From: a bacterium
Lineage (GTDB): Bacteria; Desulfobacterota; DSWW01
Direction: 5' to 3'
DNA length: 6,917 nucleotides
Assembly (NCBI GenBank): GCA_030609865.1
Contig: JAUWSZ010000126.1
Span: 1 to 6,917, forward strand
The notes under the pieces were generated by a model. That model was not told the origin of the DNA, did not search any database, and worked only from the letters and a program-made list of their open reading frames with translations. How positions within the stretch are numbered: position 1 is the first letter of the stretch; each line of letters opens with the position of its first letter. The position numbers and the translations under genes are program-made. Shown one piece after another: positions 6,525-6,917 of this stretch.

Positions 6525-6621
6525 AGTTCTCGGTTGGCGGTTCCCGGTTGTCGGTCCCAGCCCCCGCCTCCCCTGCGAGAATTCGTGCCCGTGCCCAGGC
6601 CGAAGGCCGGTGCCCGTGCCC
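6510..6621. repeat. Second composite repeat cassette (hairpin, TTNNCGG heptamers, CGCCTCCCC, GTGCCC hexamers)
   Basis: In order on the plus strand: the hairpin TGCGGC-AAA-GCCGCA (6510-6524); four 7-bp units TTCTCGG, TTGGCGG, TTCCCGG, TTGTCGG (6527-6554); the 9-mer CGCCTCCCC (6565-6573); and hexamers GAATTC, GTGCCC, GTGCCC (6579-6596). A small hairpin GGCC-GAA-GGCC (6598-6608) and two more GTGCCC units (6610-6621) follow. It has the same classes of parts as the island at 1833-2102, with a different heptamer. It lies in the predicted untranslated leader of the SMR gene. Confidence 0.7.
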
Positions 6622-6639
6622 GATTTCCAGTACGCAAGA

Positions 6640-6669
6640 AACATAGAGGGCCGGATCGTTTTGTGTCAA
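6640..6669 (-). promoter_or_regulatory. Candidate sigma70-type promoter for the SMR gene
   Basis: On the minus strand a perfect TTGACA (6664-6669), an 18-base spacer and TATGTT (6640-6645, 4 of 6 matches) point toward the SMR gene. Transcription would start near 6633, giving a leader of about 139 bases that contains the repeat cassette. Confidence 0.5.
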
Positions 6670-6680
6670 CAGAGCTGTTG
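6667..6680. promoter_or_regulatory. Operator-like dyad overlapping the SMR -35 box
   Basis: CAACAG-AG-CTGTTG is a 14-base inverted repeat with 6-base arms. Its left arm on the plus strand covers part of the -35 TTGACA of the SMR promoter. This is the position expected for a repressor site, but no regulator gene is in view. Confidence 0.35.
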
Positions 6681-6712
6681 GAGAGAGAGTGGTTTTCCTT
6701 CCACAAATGGCC

Positions 6713-6718
6713 TATGAT
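6713..6718 (+). promoter_or_regulatory. Possible -10 element for the lipoprotein gene
   Basis: TATGAT matches the -10 consensus at 5 of 6 positions and would start transcription about 70 bases before the lipoprotein ATG. I find no good -35 at the right distance, so support is weak. Confidence 0.25.
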
Positions 6719-6792
6719 AGTAATACCCCCTCCAGGGACCAGCGACATTATGGACCTCTTCGAGAGGGTTGAAGAACGAGGAGTAGGGCCAC

Positions 6793-6917
6793 ATGCTACC
6801 CACTCGGGTCCGGAGATCGGTTTCGCTGCAAGCGATCCTCCCAAGGTATCTTCTCACGTTGGTTCTGACGTGCTTCTGCTCCTGCTTCCTGGGTTCTTGT
6901 AAGCCGCCCCCACCCTC
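6793..6917 (+). CDS. Lipoprotein, N-terminal part (runs off right edge)
   Basis: An open frame from the ATG at 6793-6795 continues to the window edge, giving 41 residues. The N-region is basic (R5, R7, R8, R18). A hydrophobic stretch from Y19 leads to the lipobox LGSC, with C36 as the predicted lipidated cysteine, followed by K and a run of prolines typical of the flexible linker after the anchor. Signal peptidase II processing and attachment to the inner or outer membrane are inferred from this. Three further cysteines (C27, C29, C31) within the hydrophobic segment are unusual. GAGGAG (6778-6783) lies 9 bases before the start. The mature domain is outside the window, so function is unknown. 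Confidence 0.7.
   Translation, partial: MLPTRVRRSVSLQAILPRYLLTLVLTCFCSCFLGSCKPPPP

Noticed and set aside
6495..6633. A guanidine riboswitch in the SMR leader
   Set aside because: The mini-ykkC form needs paired hairpins with ACGR loops, and the loops here are TTT and TTC. The protein is also of the multidrug type, not Gdx type.
6495..6644. An N-terminal extension of the SMR protein by 50 residues
   Set aside because: The extension would translate repeat sequence. The shorter start has a strong ribosome site and matches the family's N-terminus exactly.
6030..6902. A 290-codon plus-strand frame across the SMR gene
   Set aside because: It lies opposite a clear SMR gene and through the repeat cassette, and has no credible start or motif.

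Overview
GC-rich bacterial chromosomal DNA carrying six protein genes and three patches of short degenerate repeats between genes. The gene content is ordinary core metabolism plus transport: glycerol-3-phosphate acyltransferase, gpsA, cstA, trpB, trpA and an SMR efflux pump, with the start of a lipoprotein at the right edge. A lipobox signal peptide and proteobacterial-style intergenic repeats suggest a Gram-negative organism. My impression from the PlsB-like/GpsA pair and repeat style is a deltaproteobacterium-like (Desulfobacterota) anaerobe, but this is an inference and the window holds no taxonomic marker gene.

Layout from left to right. Bases 1-1803, minus strand: a PlsB-like acyltransferase runs into gpsA, whose start overlaps it by 19 bases. 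This pairs the enzyme that makes sn-glycerol-3-phosphate with one that probably acylates it. Bases 1804-2181: a repeat island of degenerate 7-bp and 6-bp tandem units arranged as a nested inverted repeat. Bases 2182-3894, minus strand: a short-form CstA transporter. Bases 3889-3959: a compact divergent control region with overlapping promoter-like sequences for cstA and trpB. Bases 3960-5965, plus strand: trpB-trpA, coupled by an ATGA overlap, encoding the two subunits of tryptophan synthase with no other trp genes in view. Bases 5966-6161: a convergent intergenic region holding a composite REP-like repeat with two strong hairpins. Bases 6162-6494, minus strand: an EmrE-type SMR pump. Its probable promoter (perfect TTGACA) lies about 140 bases upstream, so a second 7-bp/6-bp repeat cassette sits inside its untranslated leader. 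Bases 6793-6917, plus strand: the N-terminus of a lipoprotein running off the window.

The most unusual content is not a gene. Two intergenic cassettes, at 1833-2102 and 6510-6621, share the same parts: a TGCGGC..GCC hairpin-like element, in-phase heptamer arrays with different unit sequences, an identical 9-mer CGCCTCCCC, and GTGCCC-type hexamer arrays with an in-phase RAATTC unit. I saw no CRISPR array, transposase, tRNA, rRNA or defence system.
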